A stretch of DNA of 64,000 nucleotides, taken from contig NZ_AUBZ01000025.1 in NCBI RefSeq assembly GCF_000429505.1, positions 1 to 64,000 of the forward strand, written 5' to 3'. This document shows positions 54,116 through 63,067 of the stretch, in pieces (position 1 is the first letter of the stretch; each line of letters opens with the position of its first letter). The notes beneath the pieces are model-generated. The model was not told the DNA's origin and did not search any database. It saw only the letters and a program-made list of their open reading frames with translations. This stretch comes from Aliagarivorans taiwanensis DSM 22990 (lineage in GTDB: Bacteria; Pseudomonadota; Gammaproteobacteria; Enterobacterales; Celerinatantimonadaceae). Made by a program: the position numbers and the translations under genes.

Positions 54116-56050
54116 TTACGCGACGTTATTTGCTTGGCTGACAGGCGACTCTTTTTGCATGGGGTCTTGATACTCTAGCGGTACCACCAGCATAAACCGG
54201 GCGCCTTTCTGATAGCTTTTATCAAGCCGAATGGTCCCACCTAAACACTGGGCAACCCACTGATGAACCAAGTGCAAACCGAGGCCAGTGTGCTTTTGTG
54301 CCCGCTTACTGGTAATAAACGGCTGAAATATAGTGTCTTGCATAAACTCCGGCACGCCCGCGCCGTTATCCGCTACACTGATCACTAGCTCCTCGGCGCC
54401 GATACCAACAGCAGATACAGTCACCCGGCCCTCTTTCACCGCCTCCTTAAAGCCATGAGACAAGGCATTCAAGATAAGATTTTCCAATACCTGTGAGAGG
54501 ATGCCCGGATGCGTGGTGATCATCTGCGCCGGCTCAACCTCTATCTCTAACTCGACGCCTTTCTTTTTAAACTCTGGGGCCAACGCCCTCCCCAAGTCCT
54601 CAATAAACTCACGTAGATTGAACTGAATGATGTCGTCGTGGGTTCGCTCCAAGGTCAACCGCTTAAAGCTCTTCACAATTTGGGTGGCCCGGCTCAAGTT
54701 CGAGCGCGCTAACTCCAGGCTCGAATCCGACTGCGAGATATATTGCTCGAACGCACTTTTAGTCAACCCTTGGGTCACTGCCTGTTTAAGGCTTTGCAGT
54801 CTGGCGAACGCATCCGATACCGACAAGGCAGCCCCACCAATGGGTGTGTTTAGCTCATGGGCGACCCCTGCCACCATCACGCCGAGGGACGACAAGCGCT
54901 TGGTCTCAGCAAGATCCTCAGTGAGCTGTTGCTGTTGCCGTAAGGTGTTATCAAGCAGTCCATTTACCCGGTTTAGCTCCTGCATGTCAGCACGCATCTG
55001 CCCGGCCATAGACAGCACCGCCAAGCGTGATTTGTGGTCACGGAGAATGAAGATCGCGCCAAGCAGCAGCACGATAATGCCGACACTCACCGCATTAAAC
55101 ACAAAGCGCTGCATGTTGCCTTGCACCACGTGAGCCGGAGTCATGCTCACTAGCAGCAGCTCACGCTTGGGGTAGACATTGGCAAAGCCATAGATGGGTA
55201 TGCGCTCATAACTCACAACACCGCCAGAGTAAAACTCGGTATCTATCGCCTCTTGAGACGAGAGCATACTCCACAGCGCAGGGTCTTTAGCGGCGATATT
55301 GTTTTGCAGCTGCCCGAGCTCATCGCCCCAGGTCATCTCGGTATCTGGGTGAATCAACCAGTAACCTTGTTGGTCACTGAGCTGCAGCTGCAGGCTGTCA
55401 GAAGAGATGGCAGCAACGCTAGCCAGCAACTCACTCAGGTCGTAGTTGATGATAAACAAGCCGGATTTTAATCGGTCACGCACACCAGTGACCTTGGAAA
55501 GGCGCATTGCAGGTTGAAACGGCTCGATGATTTGACCATTTTCGACATTCAGGTCGATGGGCGACAAATACATACGCGGCGGTGCAACGCGCATCCCGTC
55601 TTGGAAGTAGTAGCGGTCGGCTTTTGACTGCAAGTCCCATTGGGGAACCACGGTGATCGCGGTGTCGCTAACATCTACTCGAACCTGTTCCATACCGCTA
55701 TCATCGATCCAGCGGATGCTGTTAATACCTTTGATGACTCGGGCATAGCGTTTAAGCACCGTTGATACCGAGGAGCGGTCAATAAAGTAGTCTCGATGCA
55801 GTCCCGATATCAGCAACTCATCGCTCAGCACCAAGTTAACCACATCTTCGAGCACCACCAACTCGTGATAGAAGGTATCCATCGCATGACGCAGAACTTC
55901 TGAGTGTTGGGCACTCAACTCGCTCTGGTAATGATCACGTTCGGTCTTGAACAGTAGGTAACCACTCAAAGCTGCAAGCACGCCCAAAATACCGGCGAAA
56001 ATGGCAGTTTTGACATTCAACCAACGTAGTTCACTCTTGGAAACAGGCAT
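54116..56050 (-). CDS. Membrane sensor histidine kinase
   Basis: A 644-residue kinase. TM1 is at about 12-32 (IFAGILGVLAALSGYLLF). A periplasmic sensor of about 270 residues (35-305) contains a Cache-like stretch (GLFIINYDLSELLASVAAIS). TM2 lies near 315-335. A coiled coil leads to HisKA with His398 in VAHELNTPIGG. HATPase follows with the N box LENLILNALSHGF, G1 box VADNGAGVP and G2 box TGLGLHLVHQWV. HELNTP rather than HEIRNP places it among kinases of the NtrB/DctB-like HPK4 type. It lies 24 bases after the REC-EAL gene, so the two form a kinase-regulator pair in one operon. Confidence 0.9.
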   Translation of the reverse strand: MPVSKSELRWLNVKTAIFAGILGVLAALSGYLLFKTERDHYQSELSAQHSEVLRHAMDTFYHELVVLEDVVNLVLSDELLISGLHRDYFIDRSSVSTVLKRYARVIKGINSIRWIDDSGMEQVRVDVSDTAITVVPQWDLQSKADRYYFQDGMRVAPPRMYLSPIDLNVENGQIIEPFQPAMRLSKVTGVRDRLKSGLFIINYDLSELLASVAAISSDSLQLQLSDQQGYWLIHPDTEMTWGDELGQLQNNIAAKDPALWSMLSSQEAIDTEFYSGGVVSYERIPIYGFANVYPKRELLLVSMTPAHVVQGNMQRFVFNAVSVGIIVLLLGAIFILRDHKSRLAVLSMAGQMRADMQELNRVNGLLDNTLRQQQQLTEDLAETKRLSSLGVMVAGVAHELNTPIGGAALSVSDAFARLQSLKQAVTQGLTKSAFEQYISQSDSSLELARSNLSRATQIVKSFKRLTLERTHDDIIQFNLREFIEDLGRALAPEFKKKGVELEIEVEPAQMITTHPGILSQVLENLILNALSHGFKEAVKEGRVTVSAVGIGAEELVISVADNGAGVPEFMQDTIFQPFITSKRAQKHTGLGLHLVHQWVAQCLGGTIRLDKSYQKGARFMLVVPLEYQDPMQKESPVSQANNVA

Positions 56051-56074
56051 AAAGGCTCCCTGCCGTTAACCGGT

Positions 56075-58327
56075 TTAATTACGATCTGATAACCAGGTGA
56101 ATAGATCGGCAACTGGCATGGGCTTGGCGAACAGATAACCCTGGCCGATTGCACAGCCTTTAACCTGCAGCTGATTACACTGCTCGACGGTTTCGATCCC
56201 CTCAGCCACCACTTTAAAGTTAAAGCGCTCACCCAGTTTGAGCACCATGTCCACCACATGCTCACCGGAGCTATCCTCACTCATGGCGTCCACAAAGGCG
56301 CGATCAATCTTAAGGTGAGTCGCAGCCAGATTGGTCACATGCTGCAGCGATGAATAGCCGGTGCCAAAGTCATCGATGTTCACACCAACCCCCAGCTCAA
56401 TCAGCTTCTGCAACTCGCTGTTTACCAGCTTGTAGTCTTCCATGGCCTGCGACTCAGTAAGCTCCACTTCCAGCATTGCTGCAGGCACCTCTTGGTTATC
56501 CAGGGCCTCTAGCAAACGGGTCATAAAGCGGCTATCCAGCAGGTCGACACAGGTAACATTGAACGACACCGGTAGGTAAACGTCATTGGCGCGCATCACT
56601 TTAATCGCTTCAAGGGTCATCTTTAGCACTTCATAGTCCAGCTGATTGATCAAGCCGTAGGACTCTGCCACCGGCACGAACTCACCGGGAGAGACAAAAC
56701 TGTCATCGGGTAAGCGCCAACGGAGCAGCGCTTCAAAGCCGACTACCGAGTCATCTTCCAAGCTGAGCTTGGGCTGGAAGACCAAAAACAACTGATCCGT
56801 CCCGAGCGCACCATTGAGCTTTTGCAGCAAACGGTGTCGATGCGAGATCGCTTCTCTAAACAGAGGCTTGTACTCAACATACTGCTGCTGCTCCTTGTCA
56901 GAGAAGATCAGTGCCGACTCGAGCATGCGGATAAGCTCACGCCCTTCAGTTTCCTCAACCTTACTGAGCTGCAGCAAGGCCACCTGAGTTTCTACATGTA
57001 GTTGAATATCCTCGGTCATCACCCGGAAGGTATTGATATTGCGCTGCAGCTCAGGGCGAGGCATATCTTCGCGATTAAGCACAATGGCAAAGCAATCATC
57101 GCTGATGCGGGCAATGACTTTATACAGTGCAAAGCGAACCCGAAGCTTTAGAAAGAACTGCTTTAAAAATTCATCGATAAAGTCGCTATCGGCGCTGAGT
57201 TGCAACTCGGTAAAGTTCTTTAACCGAACCGCATAAATTACCGCCGCCTGCTGGTCGCGCTGATGGAGGTTATCGAGAAAGCGTGTCAGCCAGGCGCGAT
57301 TGGGGATCTTTAAGTCAGCATCGTAGTAGGCCAACTCCGTCAAACGGTCACACAACAAGATGTTATTAAAGCCGTTGTTGATATTCTCGCTAAAGGCCTG
57401 CAGCAAGTTGATGTGGTAATCAGTCAGGTTTTCGTTGGACTCGACGATGACAACAAAGCTCGACAGCTCTGCAATATCCGCATCGAAGTACAATACGGTG
57501 AGGTTATCCTCAAACTGATGGGCCTGCAGTTCGATAGCACGCTGCATTGACGGCCAAATCCGCTCACTTACCGCCTCAGGAAGCTGTTTGATTTGCTTTA
57601 TGCCTCTCACCGGCTGCAGCTCACTGAAGCTCCCCGAGCAGGCAATCAAATGGTAATCCAAGTTATCCGTGCCGTTGGTGTTACGCGCACAGATAATGCC
57701 GCCCTTGCTCACCCCAATCAGCGCGGCGATCTCTTCGAGCAGTTGCTTGGAAAACTCCTTTAGCTCAGATAAGCGGGAAAGATGTCTTGAGGCATCCACC
57801 AACAAGTTAAGGCCATGACGAGCCCGCTCAAGCTCATGATAGGCATGCCAGGTGCGAATATGGCTGGCCACCGTGGTGCGCAGCTTATCGACTTCGAGAT
57901 CGGCCTTGTTCCAATACTCATCGATATCGTAGCGCTGCATCACATCCACTAACGGCGCCATGCCGGGCTGTCCGGTAAGCAGGATGATCCTAACCTCGTT
58001 GTTACCCATCACATCACGGATGGTATCCACTAGCCTGAGGCCGGCATCGTCTTGCTCCATCACCACATCGAGCAAAATAACCGAGATATCATGCTCCTCG
58101 GTTAGGATCTCAATGGCTGATTTGGAGCTGTTTGCACGGAGAAACTGAATAGGAAGGTCGGAAACTGATAAGTCACTTAGGCTATGAACCAGGGTGTCCT
58201 GATAGGAAATGTTGTCTTCAATGCTGAGCACTTTCCAAGCGCGGCTCGCTTGGAAGCTTTCTTCAAGCGCCGCTTCTGGCGCAAAGTTGAACAGACTCTC
58301 TTGCATGCCGTCTACCATCCATGACAT
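56075..58327 (-). CDS. REC-DUF3369-degenerate GGDEF-EAL response regulator (c-di-GMP phosphodiesterase)
   Basis: A 750-residue protein. Receiver domain about 30-150 (phospho-Asp in ISVILLDVVME). A DUF3369/GAF-like region covers about 170-330. A GGDEF-type fold covers about 335-480, where the signature is replaced by ISDDCFAIV, so no cyclase activity is expected. The EAL domain covers about 495-745 with EALLRW, NVTCVDLL, ELTESQA, IDDFGTGYSSL, KIDRAF, EGIETVEQ and GQGYLFAKP. All the metal and catalytic residues of active EAL phosphodiesterases are therefore present. It should lower c-di-GMP when phosphorylated by the kinase encoded next to it. Start is ATG 58327; in-frame ATGs at 58318 and 58306 are possible. 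Confidence 0.92.
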   Translation of the reverse strand: MSWMVDGMQESLFNFAPEAALEESFQASRAWKVLSIEDNISYQDTLVHSLSDLSVSDLPIQFLRANSSKSAIEILTEEHDISVILLDVVMEQDDAGLRLVDTIRDVMGNNEVRIILLTGQPGMAPLVDVMQRYDIDEYWNKADLEVDKLRTTVASHIRTWHAYHELERARHGLNLLVDASRHLSRLSELKEFSKQLLEEIAALIGVSKGGIICARNTNGTDNLDYHLIACSGSFSELQPVRGIKQIKQLPEAVSERIWPSMQRAIELQAHQFEDNLTVLYFDADIAELSSFVVIVESNENLTDYHINLLQAFSENINNGFNNILLCDRLTELAYYDADLKIPNRAWLTRFLDNLHQRDQQAAVIYAVRLKNFTELQLSADSDFIDEFLKQFFLKLRVRFALYKVIARISDDCFAIVLNREDMPRPELQRNINTFRVMTEDIQLHVETQVALLQLSKVEETEGRELIRMLESALIFSDKEQQQYVEYKPLFREAISHRHRLLQKLNGALGTDQLFLVFQPKLSLEDDSVVGFEALLRWRLPDDSFVSPGEFVPVAESYGLINQLDYEVLKMTLEAIKVMRANDVYLPVSFNVTCVDLLDSRFMTRLLEALDNQEVPAAMLEVELTESQAMEDYKLVNSELQKLIELGVGVNIDDFGTGYSSLQHVTNLAATHLKIDRAFVDAMSEDSSGEHVVDMVLKLGERFNFKVVAEGIETVEQCNQLQVKGCAIGQGYLFAKPMPVADLFTWLSDRN

Positions 58328-58428
58328 CTGACAATAATGTCACTAGTATAGCAAGCTGAGCGTTTTCACTAGCCAAAGTTGTTACATTTCATTGACAATT
58401 TTATTTTCAGTGGACAATCGTCTCGAAG

Positions 58429-58992
58429 CTAGTCGCTACTCCACCGCCCTAACACTGATCGCTTGGCCCCGGCATTAAGCACCATGATATGCTGAGGACC
58501 AAACTGACCGCCATGATAAAGCTGTTCGGTATCTACAAAGCCCACTTTCTTATAGCAGTGATAAGCCGCTGGATTTTTGCAGTTCACCGTCAGGTATAAC
58601 GATGGGTGCTGCGGATACTCATGAAATACCCACTCGCTCAACTGGGTCAGCGTTAAGCTGGCCAATCCTTGGCCCTGATAACGTTGATCAATAAACAACG
58701 CCCGCAGGCCTAGCCCACCCTTACGAGCAAACTCATAGTTCTCGCTGTATGTGGTATCGATTAGGAAAAAGCCCACCGCGCTAGTGTCTTGCCCATTCCC
58801 CCGCTTAGTCACCTGTTCTATCACCCATGGCTGCACCGTATCGCTAGCCAGCGTTAAGATATCTTTGATCACCCCAACAAACTTCTGCTGCTGCGGCGCA
58901 ACAGCGAGATCCAGCACGGCCTTGTGTTCGATGGATGAGTACCGCTTAAACTGCAATGCCAAAGGCTTCTCCTTATTTTGATCGTTCTGCAC
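58429..58992 (-). CDS. GNAT-family N-acetyltransferase
   Basis: A 187-residue acetyltransferase. The acetyl-CoA loop is YQGQGLASLTLTQLSEWV (Q-x-x-G-x-A form, about residues 107-124), preceded by LGLRALFIDQR and followed by LYLTVNCKNPAAYHCYKKVG, the classic N-x-x-A-x-x-x-Y end of the fold. The substrate is unknown; the pattern is like spermidine/ribosomal-type GNATs. ATG 58992 is used; there is no strong ribosome site. Single gene between the EAL gene and the divergent ABC importer operon. Confidence 0.85.
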   Translation of the reverse strand: MQNDQNKEKPLALQFKRYSSIEHKAVLDLAVAPQQQKFVGVIKDILTLASDTVQPWVIEQVTKRGNGQDTSAVGFFLIDTTYSENYEFARKGGLGLRALFIDQRYQGQGLASLTLTQLSEWVFHEYPQHPSLYLTVNCKNPAAYHCYKKVGFVDTEQLYHGGQFGPQHIMVLNAGAKRSVLGRWSSD

Positions 58993-59144
58993 GCTTTTCG
59001 TGCCCCTTGTTGGCTCGCGAGTGCACCAGCTTATAGCGCAACTGGAACAAGACCAATCGCATCAACGCTAGCCCGACTTTCACACTTCGAATTATATCCC
59101 TTATTTTTCATATAGATAACCATACTTTCTACCACCAAAGTAAT

Positions 59145-59160
59145 AGTGGTTCATTTGTTG
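59145..59160. promoter_or_regulatory. Putative RpiR-regulator operator upstream of the ABC operon
   Basis: AGTGGTTCATTTGTTG. Fifteen of these bases recur exactly upstream of alc (62988-63002), and the reverse complement resembles the palindrome before the regulator gene (62093-62108). It lies 52 bases before ATG 59212. Confidence 0.6.
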
Positions 59161-59211
59161 CAGACAAAACTTTCGCCGACTCACACGTCTCATCCACAAG
59201 GACGACACACT

Positions 59212-60000
59212 ATGAAATTTCTGCGCAAGTTAGTACAAACAGTGACTCTATCTGTAGCCATGCTGCTAAGCCTTGGTGCACAGGCAGATCTATTGGAAGA
59301 TATCCAACAACGCGGCACCTTGAAAGTCGCGGTCCCTCAAGACTTTCCCCCATTTGGCTCCGTTGGTCCAGACATGCAATTGCTCGGTTACGACGTCGAT
59401 ATGGCGAAATATCTGGCCGAGTCGATGGGTGTAAAACTAGAGCTAGTCCCAGTGACCAGCGCCAACCGTATCCCTTATCTGCAAACCCGCAAGGTCGACT
59501 TGGTCATCTCTAGCATGGGCAAAAACCCAGAGCGTGAAAAAGCCATCGACTTCACCGACGCCTATGCGCCGTTCTTCTTAGGTGTATTTGGTTCCGCCGA
59601 CGAGCAGGTAAGCAACGCGCCTGAACTGAGCGGTAAAACCGTTGGCGTGACCCGAGGTGCGGTGGAAGATATCGAGCTGAGCAAGATAGTTCCGGCAGAC
59701 GCCACCCTCAAGCGTTACGAAGATAACAACGCAACCCTGTCCGCCTACCTATCGGGTCAAGTCAGCCTGATCGCCACTGGTAACCTGGTGGTTGCCGAGA
59801 TCGCCGACCGCTATCCTGACCGTGCTCCCGGCGCCAAGTTTATGCTGAAAAACTCGCCTTGCTATGTTGGCCTGATGAAAGGCGAACAAGCCCTGATGGA
59901 CGAGGTAAACCGTCTAATCGCCAAAGCAAAGGCCGATGGCACCCTCAACCAGCTGTCAGAAACTTGGTTTAACGCGCCGCTGCCTGATCTTGACGCTTAA
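59212..60000 (+). CDS. Polar-amino-acid-type ABC importer binding protein
   Basis: A 262-residue periplasmic binding protein with a signal peptide (MKFLRKLVQTVTLSVAMLLS, LGAQA cleavage before DLL). The mature part begins LLEDIQQRGTLKVAVPQDFP and continues with YDVDMAKYLAESMGV, LQTRKVDLVISSMGKNPER and DFTDAYAPFFLG, standard for SBP_bac_3 (PAAT family) proteins. ATG 59212 is chosen for AAGGACG upstream; the longer frame from 59146 runs over the operator. First gene of the operon binding protein-permease-permease-ATPase. The context with allantoicase suggests a ureide such as allantoate as ligand. Confidence 0.92.
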   Translation: MKFLRKLVQTVTLSVAMLLSLGAQADLLEDIQQRGTLKVAVPQDFPPFGSVGPDMQLLGYDVDMAKYLAESMGVKLELVPVTSANRIPYLQTRKVDLVISSMGKNPEREKAIDFTDAYAPFFLGVFGSADEQVSNAPELSGKTVGVTRGAVEDIELSKIVPADATLKRYEDNNATLSAYLSGQVSLIATGNLVVAEIADRYPDRAPGAKFMLKNSPCYVGLMKGEQALMDEVNRLIAKAKADGTLNQLSETWFNAPLPDLDA

Positions 60001-60015
60001 TCGCCGGAGTCGGTC

Positions 60016-60684
60016 ATGAGCTATCAACTAAACTTCTCTGGCCTACTCCCCTACCTGCCGCAGTTTGCGGCAGGGATATGGGCCACTATCGAACTCACCC
60101 TCATCAGTACCTTTCTCGGTTTGCTACTTGGCACCATTGGCGCCGCAGGTAGAAACTCTCGCTACCGGGTAGCCCGCGCGCTGTGGGGCTGCTACGTCGA
60201 GATCATCCGCAATACCCCGTTTATCGTGCAGCTGTTCTTTATCTTCTTTGGACTACCGGCGCTGGGTCTAAAGCTCTCTGCGTGGCAAGCAGGCATGATC
60301 GCCATGGTGGTGAACTTGGGTGCCTATAGCACCGAGATCATCCGCGCGGGTATCGACGCCACGCCTAAGGGGCAATGGGAAGCGGGCAAAACCCTTGGGC
60401 TAAGCCGCCGTCAGATCTTTATCCGCATCGTATTGCCACCCGCATTCCAGCGGGTTTATCCGGCGCTAGTTAGCCAGTGCATTATCGTGATGCTCGGCTC
60501 CGCCGTGGTCTCACAGATCTCCTTGGAAGAGCTCACCTTCGCCGCCAACTTTGCACAGTCGCGCACCTTCTTAAGCTTTGAGTCCTATCTACTCACTGCG
60601 GTGCTTTATCTAGTTTTGGCCTTATTGATGCGCCAGAGCTTCGCGTTTGCCGCTAAGCGGCTGTTTAAAAACCCCTCGCTTTAG
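60016..60684 (+). CDS. Polar-amino-acid-type ABC importer permease 1
   Basis: A 222-residue inner-membrane subunit of the HisMQ type with about five membrane segments. It shows ATIELTLISTFLGLLLGT at the start, the EIIRNTPFIVQLFFIFFGLP segment and the EAA loop WEAGKTLGLSRRQIFIRIVLP that contacts the ATPase. It starts 15 bases after the binding protein gene and ends 11 bases before the second permease, so it is clearly in the same operon. The two permeases probably form a heterodimer. Confidence 0.92.
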   Translation: MSYQLNFSGLLPYLPQFAAGIWATIELTLISTFLGLLLGTIGAAGRNSRYRVARALWGCYVEIIRNTPFIVQLFFIFFGLPALGLKLSAWQAGMIAMVVNLGAYSTEIIRAGIDATPKGQWEAGKTLGLSRRQIFIRIVLPPAFQRVYPALVSQCIIVMLGSAVVSQISLEELTFAANFAQSRTFLSFESYLLTAVLYLVLALLMRQSFAFAAKRLFKNPSL

Positions 60685-60695
60685 GAGAAACCGCC

Positions 60696-61346
60696 ATGAT
60701 GCAGTTTTCCGATTGGGATATTCTTCGCAACTTGTTGCTGGCCGCACGCTGGACCTTGCTGCTTTCACTGATAGCCTTCACCGGCGGCGGCTTGGTCGGG
60801 CTATGCCTCACCTTGGCCCGCAGTCTGCGTAATCCGCTGATTAGCGGCTTTATCAAGGCCTATGTTGAATTGTTCCAAGGCACGCCACTGCTGATGCAGT
60901 TGTTCCTGGCCTTCTTTGGCCTGTCGCTGATCGGCATTGATGTCGACCCATGGACCGCCGCCGGCCTGTCCCTCACCCTATTTAGCAGCGCCTTCTTGCA
61001 TGAGATCTGGCGTGGCTGTATCGATGCCCTCCCCAAAGGGCAATGGGAAGCCTGCCGCACCTTGGGTCTGAGCTATCTGCAAACCATGCGCTACGTCATC
61101 TTGCCGCAAGCGCTGCGCATCGCCATCGCGCCCACCGTGGGCTTCTCGGTGCAGATCGTCAAAGGCACCGCGCTGGCCTCGATTATCGGCTTTGTCGAGC
61201 TGACCAAGGCAGGCACCATGCTCAACAACGCCACCTTCCAACCGTTTAAGGTGTTTGCCATGGTGGCCGTCCTCTACTTCATCATTTGCTACCCATTGTC
61301 GCTTTTCGCCAAACATCTGGAGAACAAAACCCATGTCACTCGTTAG
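60696..61346 (+). CDS. Polar-amino-acid-type ABC importer permease 2
   Basis: A 216-residue inner-membrane subunit, paralogous to the first permease: LAARWTLLLSLIAFTGGGLV near the N terminus, YVELFQGTPLLMQLFLAFFG and the EAA loop WEACRTLGLSYLQTMRYVILP. Ribosome site TAGGAGA lies before ATG 60696. Its last five codons overlap the ATPase gene. Together with the first permease it makes the ligand channel. Confidence 0.92.
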   Translation: MMQFSDWDILRNLLLAARWTLLLSLIAFTGGGLVGLCLTLARSLRNPLISGFIKAYVELFQGTPLLMQLFLAFFGLSLIGIDVDPWTAAGLSLTLFSSAFLHEIWRGCIDALPKGQWEACRTLGLSYLQTMRYVILPQALRIAIAPTVGFSVQIVKGTALASIIGFVELTKAGTMLNNATFQPFKVFAMVAVLYFIICYPLSLFAKHLENKTHVTR

Positions 61347-62061
61347 CATTGATCAAATCCACAAATACTACGGCGAAAACCACGTGCTCAAAGGCGTCGA
61401 CCTAAAAGTCGCGCCGGGCGAAGTGGTCTCGATCATCGGCCGCAGCGGCTCAGGGAAAAGCACCCTACTGCGCTGTATTAACGGCCTCGAAGCCTACCAA
61501 CAAGGCGCCATCGTGGTAGACAGCCAAGCGGTTGAAGACGACGAATACAAGCTACGCCTGCTTAGCCGCAGCGTGGGGATGGTGTTTCAAAACTTCAACC
61601 TGTTCCCGCACATGACCGCCGGTGAGAATGTTATGCTGGCGCCCAAACTGGTGCTGGGCCAAGACAGCAAAACCTCCCGCGCCCACGCCCAAGAACTGCT
61701 AGAAAAAGTCGGCCTTGGCGATAAGTTCGATGCCTACCCCAATAACCTCAGTGGTGGGCAGCAGCAACGCGTCGCGATTGCCCGCTCCTTGGCCATGTCG
61801 CCCAAAGTGTTGCTGTGCGATGAGATCACCTCAGCCCTCGACCCTGAGTTAGTGGGAGAAGTGTTAAAGGTGTTGGAGCAACTCAAAGCAGAAGGCATGA
61901 CTCTGATTTTAGTGACCCACGAGATGAACTTCGCCCGTGATGTGGGTGACACCGTGGTGTTTATGCACCAAGGCAAGGTGTGGGAAACCGGCCCCAGTGA
62001 CGAGGTGTTCGCCAGCCCGCAGACCAGCGAGTTGCAGAGCTTTATTTCTGCGGTTCTTTAA
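61333..62061 (+). CDS. Polar-amino-acid-type ABC importer ATPase
   Basis: A 242-residue ATP-binding subunit of the GlnQ/HisP type. Walker A GRSGSGKST, Q-loop VGMVFQNFNLFPHMT, signature LSGGQQQRVAIARSL, Walker B VLLCDEITSALDPE and switch His in LVTHEMNFARDV are all intact. ATG 61333 lies 14 bases inside the end of the second permease gene, so translation is coupled. Last gene of the importer operon, followed after about 70 bases by the RpiR regulator. Confidence 0.95.
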   Translation: MSLVSIDQIHKYYGENHVLKGVDLKVAPGEVVSIIGRSGSGKSTLLRCINGLEAYQQGAIVVDSQAVEDDEYKLRLLSRSVGMVFQNFNLFPHMTAGENVMLAPKLVLGQDSKTSRAHAQELLEKVGLGDKFDAYPNNLSGGQQQRVAIARSLAMSPKVLLCDEITSALDPELVGEVLKVLEQLKAEGMTLILVTHEMNFARDVGDTVVFMHQGKVWETGPSDEVFASPQTSELQSFISAVL

Positions 62062-62092
62062 CCTAGCATAATGAAACAAAATATAGAGTGAT

Positions 62093-62108
62093 GAAACGAA
62101 TGTTTCAC
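62093..62108. promoter_or_regulatory. Palindromic operator candidate upstream of the RpiR gene
   Basis: GAAACGAATGTTTCAC contains the inverted repeat TGAAAC-GAAT-GTTTCA. The complements of the sites at 59145 and 62987 read G(A/C)AACAAATGAACCAC, alike at most positions. It lies 22 bases before the preferred start 62130, suiting autoregulation. Confidence 0.6.
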
Positions 62109-62129
62109 AACGCAAGGACCAGCATATTG

Positions 62130-62951
62130 ATGAATCCAGCCAGCTGCCCACTGAACCAACGTATCACCGAGCGCTACCCCGAGCTCACCGGCAAAGCACG
62201 CCAGCTCGCCGACTATCTGCAGCTCAACTCCGACAAGATGCTGATCTTGTCGACCGCAGAGATCGCCGAGGCCTGCAAGGTATCCAAAACCAGTGTCAGC
62301 CGCTTTATTCGTCAACTGGGTTATCAAGATCACCAGCAGCTACGTCAAGAGCTGCGGGCCAGTCGCGAACGCGGCGAACCGGTGGCCGCCGAGCCCTCAC
62401 AGGGCGACCATCTGCAGCAGGAGATCAGTAACCTTCAACAGTTGTGGCAACACATCGACCAAGCCCAGCTAGAGCAAGTGGTTGAGCGCCTGGCCAGTGC
62501 CAAACGGGTGAAGATCATCGGTTATCGCAACAGTTACCCTCTGGCACTGCATCTTCGCCAGCAGCTCAGCCAATGCCGTCAAGATGTTGAGCTACTGCCG
62601 CTACCGGGTCAAACCCTCGGTGAAGAGCTGGCCAACCTCAACCAGGACGATCTGGTGTTTCTGATTGGCATCCGCCGCCGCACCCATGGCTTTGCCGATC
62701 TGGTGGAGCACTTGCAAGGCCAAGCCTGTGTGCTTCTCACCGATCAGTCAGGTCAAAAGTATGCTAGACAGGTGAGCCATTTGCTGGTCTGCCCCATGGG
62801 CAACCATGGCGCGTTAGACAGCTATGCTGCTCCCATGAGCCTGCTGGCCAATATTGCCAATCAGGTTTACGACTGGCTGGGCAACCTGTCTAAGCAACAA
62901 AGCGGACAGATCAGCCGCCACTACCAACAGTTACAAGAACTCGAACAGTAG
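62130..62951 (+). CDS. MurR/RpiR-family transcriptional regulator
   Basis: A 273-residue regulator. The N-terminal helix-turn-helix covers about 10-80 (YLQLNSDKMLILSTAEIAEA, CKVSKTSVSRFIRQLGY). The SIS sugar-phosphate-binding-type domain covers about 110-245 (AKRVKIIGYRNSYPLALHLR, VFLIGIRRRTHGFADLVEHL). The usual Ser/Thr of the SIS phosphate loop (GSGxS) is replaced by GYRNS, so the ligand may differ from a sugar phosphate. ATG 62130 is preferred for the AAGGACC upstream; an earlier GTG at 62088 would run over the operator. Likely controls the importer and alc. Confidence 0.9.
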   Translation: MNPASCPLNQRITERYPELTGKARQLADYLQLNSDKMLILSTAEIAEACKVSKTSVSRFIRQLGYQDHQQLRQELRASRERGEPVAAEPSQGDHLQQEISNLQQLWQHIDQAQLEQVVERLASAKRVKIIGYRNSYPLALHLRQQLSQCRQDVELLPLPGQTLGEELANLNQDDLVFLIGIRRRTHGFADLVEHLQGQACVLLTDQSGQKYARQVSHLLVCPMGNHGALDSYAAPMSLLANIANQVYDWLGNLSKQQSGQISRHYQQLQELEQ

Positions 62952-62986
62952 TTGCCACGCTGCCACTGCTGTTTCTTTGCGCGTAT

Positions 62987-63003
62987 CAGTGGTTCATTTG
63001 TTT
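62987..63003. promoter_or_regulatory. Putative RpiR-regulator operator upstream of alc
   Basis: CAGTGGTTCATTTGTTT. It shares AGTGGTTCATTTGTT exactly with the site upstream of the importer operon. It lies about 65 bases before the alc start. Confidence 0.6.
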
Positions 63004-63067
63004 CTCACGATGAATACAGGAAACGTGTAAAACCCACGATACCAAGGATGAATTAAGGACGTATAAG

